Positions 63,187 through 64,000 of a stretch of 64,000 bases of DNA are shown here, in pieces (position 1 is the first letter of the stretch; each line of letters starts with the position of its first letter). The translations under genes were made by a program, and so were the position numbers. This stretch comes from Agrostemma githago (taxonomy: Eukaryota > Streptophyta > Magnoliopsida > Caryophyllales > Caryophyllaceae), in contig OY288239.1 in assembly GCA_958450325.1 (NCBI GenBank), positions 41,103,811 to 41,167,810 on the forward strand, in the 5' to 3' direction. The notes under the pieces are model-generated. The model had not been told where the DNA came from and did not search any database. It saw nothing but the letters and a program-made list of their open reading frames with translations.

Positions 63187-64000
63187 TTATGGGTAGTAAC
63201 GCTTCAACTGGTCCAAGTTGGTCGGGTTGACGAATTCATTCCCGTCCAAATCTGTCAGCATCACCACTCCTCCCGATAGGATTTTCTTTACTAAATATGG
63301 CCCAGCCCAATTGGGTTTGAACTTCCCTCTTGGGTCGACTGGTAGTAACGCACGGACCGATTCAGGACCAGATCCCCTTCTTTGATATTTCTGGGCCTAA
63401 CTCTTTTGTTGAAAACCCGTTGTATCCTCTTTTGATATATCTGGATATTATTCAGGGCCCAGGATCGCCGTTCGTCCAAGAGAACTAAGGAATCGTATCG
63501 GGCTTGGACCCAATCTGCTTCAGGTACTTGGCTCTCGAGTAAAATCCTAAGGGACGGTACTTCTAGCTCAACTGGTTGGACCGCTTCCATTCCATATGTC
63601 AGATAATATGGAGTTGCTCCGGTTGCGGTGCGAATTGATGTCCGATATCCCCATAAGGCGAAAGGTATCTTGTCCGGCCAATGCCGGTAATTTTCAGCCA
63701 TCTTTTTAAGTATGGTGACAATTGTTTTATTGGCTGCCTCTACCGCTCCATTTGTTTGGGGACGGTAAGGCGAAGATGTATGCCTTTAGATTTTATATTT
63801 TTCTAGTAAAGTGGCGGTTTCAGCTTGGAAATGGGTCCCGTGATCACTGATGAATTCGTGCGGGATCCCGTATCGGCATATAATCTTGTTTTGGATAAAT
63901 TTAGCCACATGTTTGGCATTCAAAATCCGGTTTGACTCAGATTCGACCCATTTAGTGAAATAGTCAATAGCCACTAGAATAATACAGTGACCCCTGTCCC
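63187..64000 (-). pseudogene. Copy C pol, integrase part, partial, with stop and frameshift
   Basis: Integrase as in B: IDYFTKWVESESNRILN, EFISDHGTHFQAET, NGAVEAANKT, TPYYLTYGMEAVQPVE. A TAA at 63789-63787 replaces the CAA of B (KYKI then stop, then RHTSSPYRPQ). Near 63360 one T is missing relative to B, shifting the frame before the GPY/F end. Another single-base loss is seen at about 63993. The copy is dead in pol. Confidence 0.85.

Larger units (their letters stand above)
60525..64000 (-). mobile_element. Copy C: second internal region of the B family, partial
   Basis: Polypurine tract (60525 on), antisense promoter, DUF7745-like gene, conserved block and the integrase end of pol follow in the same order as B, then the window ends. 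No TSD or foreign flank separates it from B's right LTR. Confidence 0.85.

Overview
This is a transposon-dense stretch of nuclear DNA from a flowering plant. Splice sites are of plant type. The families present are Ty3/gypsy Tat-type LTR retrotransposons with a second (archaeal-type) RNase H and antisense ORFs, a CACTA (En/Spm) transposon, Stowaway and hAT MITEs, a Helitron and a FAR1/MULE-like gene. I see no ordinary host gene, rRNA, tRNA or CRISPR array. A eudicot is likely, but I cannot name the species. Almost every gene-like ORF belongs to a mobile element, and most are broken.

Layout. (1) 1-3568, minus strand: a decayed FAR1-related/MULE transposase gene that runs off the left edge. It is split by a 1,975-bp non-autonomous Helitron (810-2784), which itself carries three Stowaway-like MITEs. 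(2) 4805-5308: a hAT MITE with a perfect 8-bp target-site duplication (TSD). (3) About 5440-7472 plus 19886-20192: a long non-coding LTR-like repeat, split by a young 12.4-kb Tat retrotransposon (7473-19880; LTRs of 670 bp; TSD ATATA). That element encodes gag-pol on the minus strand and two TATA-driven ORFs on the plus strand, with a 126-bp palindrome-rich tandem array between the convergent units. (4) About 20860-35872: remains of an older, related retrotransposon (family 0) with two degenerate antisense genes: a plant-mobile-domain (PMD) gene and a DUF7745-like gene. The first is split by element A (23826-31781; TSD CCTAG), the second by a 1.6-kb solo LTR (34092-35714; TSD AGGAG). (5) 35928-60524: element B, a large Tat-type element (gag-pol on minus, spliced DUF7745-like gene on plus). 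It is invaded by a 3,992-bp solo LTR (39033-43024; TSD TGGAC) and by a 6,755-bp CACTA transposon (47692-54446). (6) 60525-64000: a further internal region (copy C) that shares B's right LTR, giving LTR-internal-LTR-internal, and runs off the right edge.

How the parts fit together. In each Tat-type element gag-pol reads right to left, from a primer-binding site (PBS) next to the right LTR. A separate transcription unit reads the other way from just inside the left (3') LTR, has its own TATA box, and in A, B and C contains a spliced intron. Three unrelated-looking antisense protein types occupy this slot: Transposase_28-like, PMD and DUF7745-like. This recurring antisense gene slot, with conserved promoter, intron and convergent 3' block, is the most interesting system here. 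The nesting gives a relative chronology: family 0 is older than A and the 34092 solo LTR; B is older than its solo LTR and CACTA; the long LTR-like repeat is older than the Tat element inside it.
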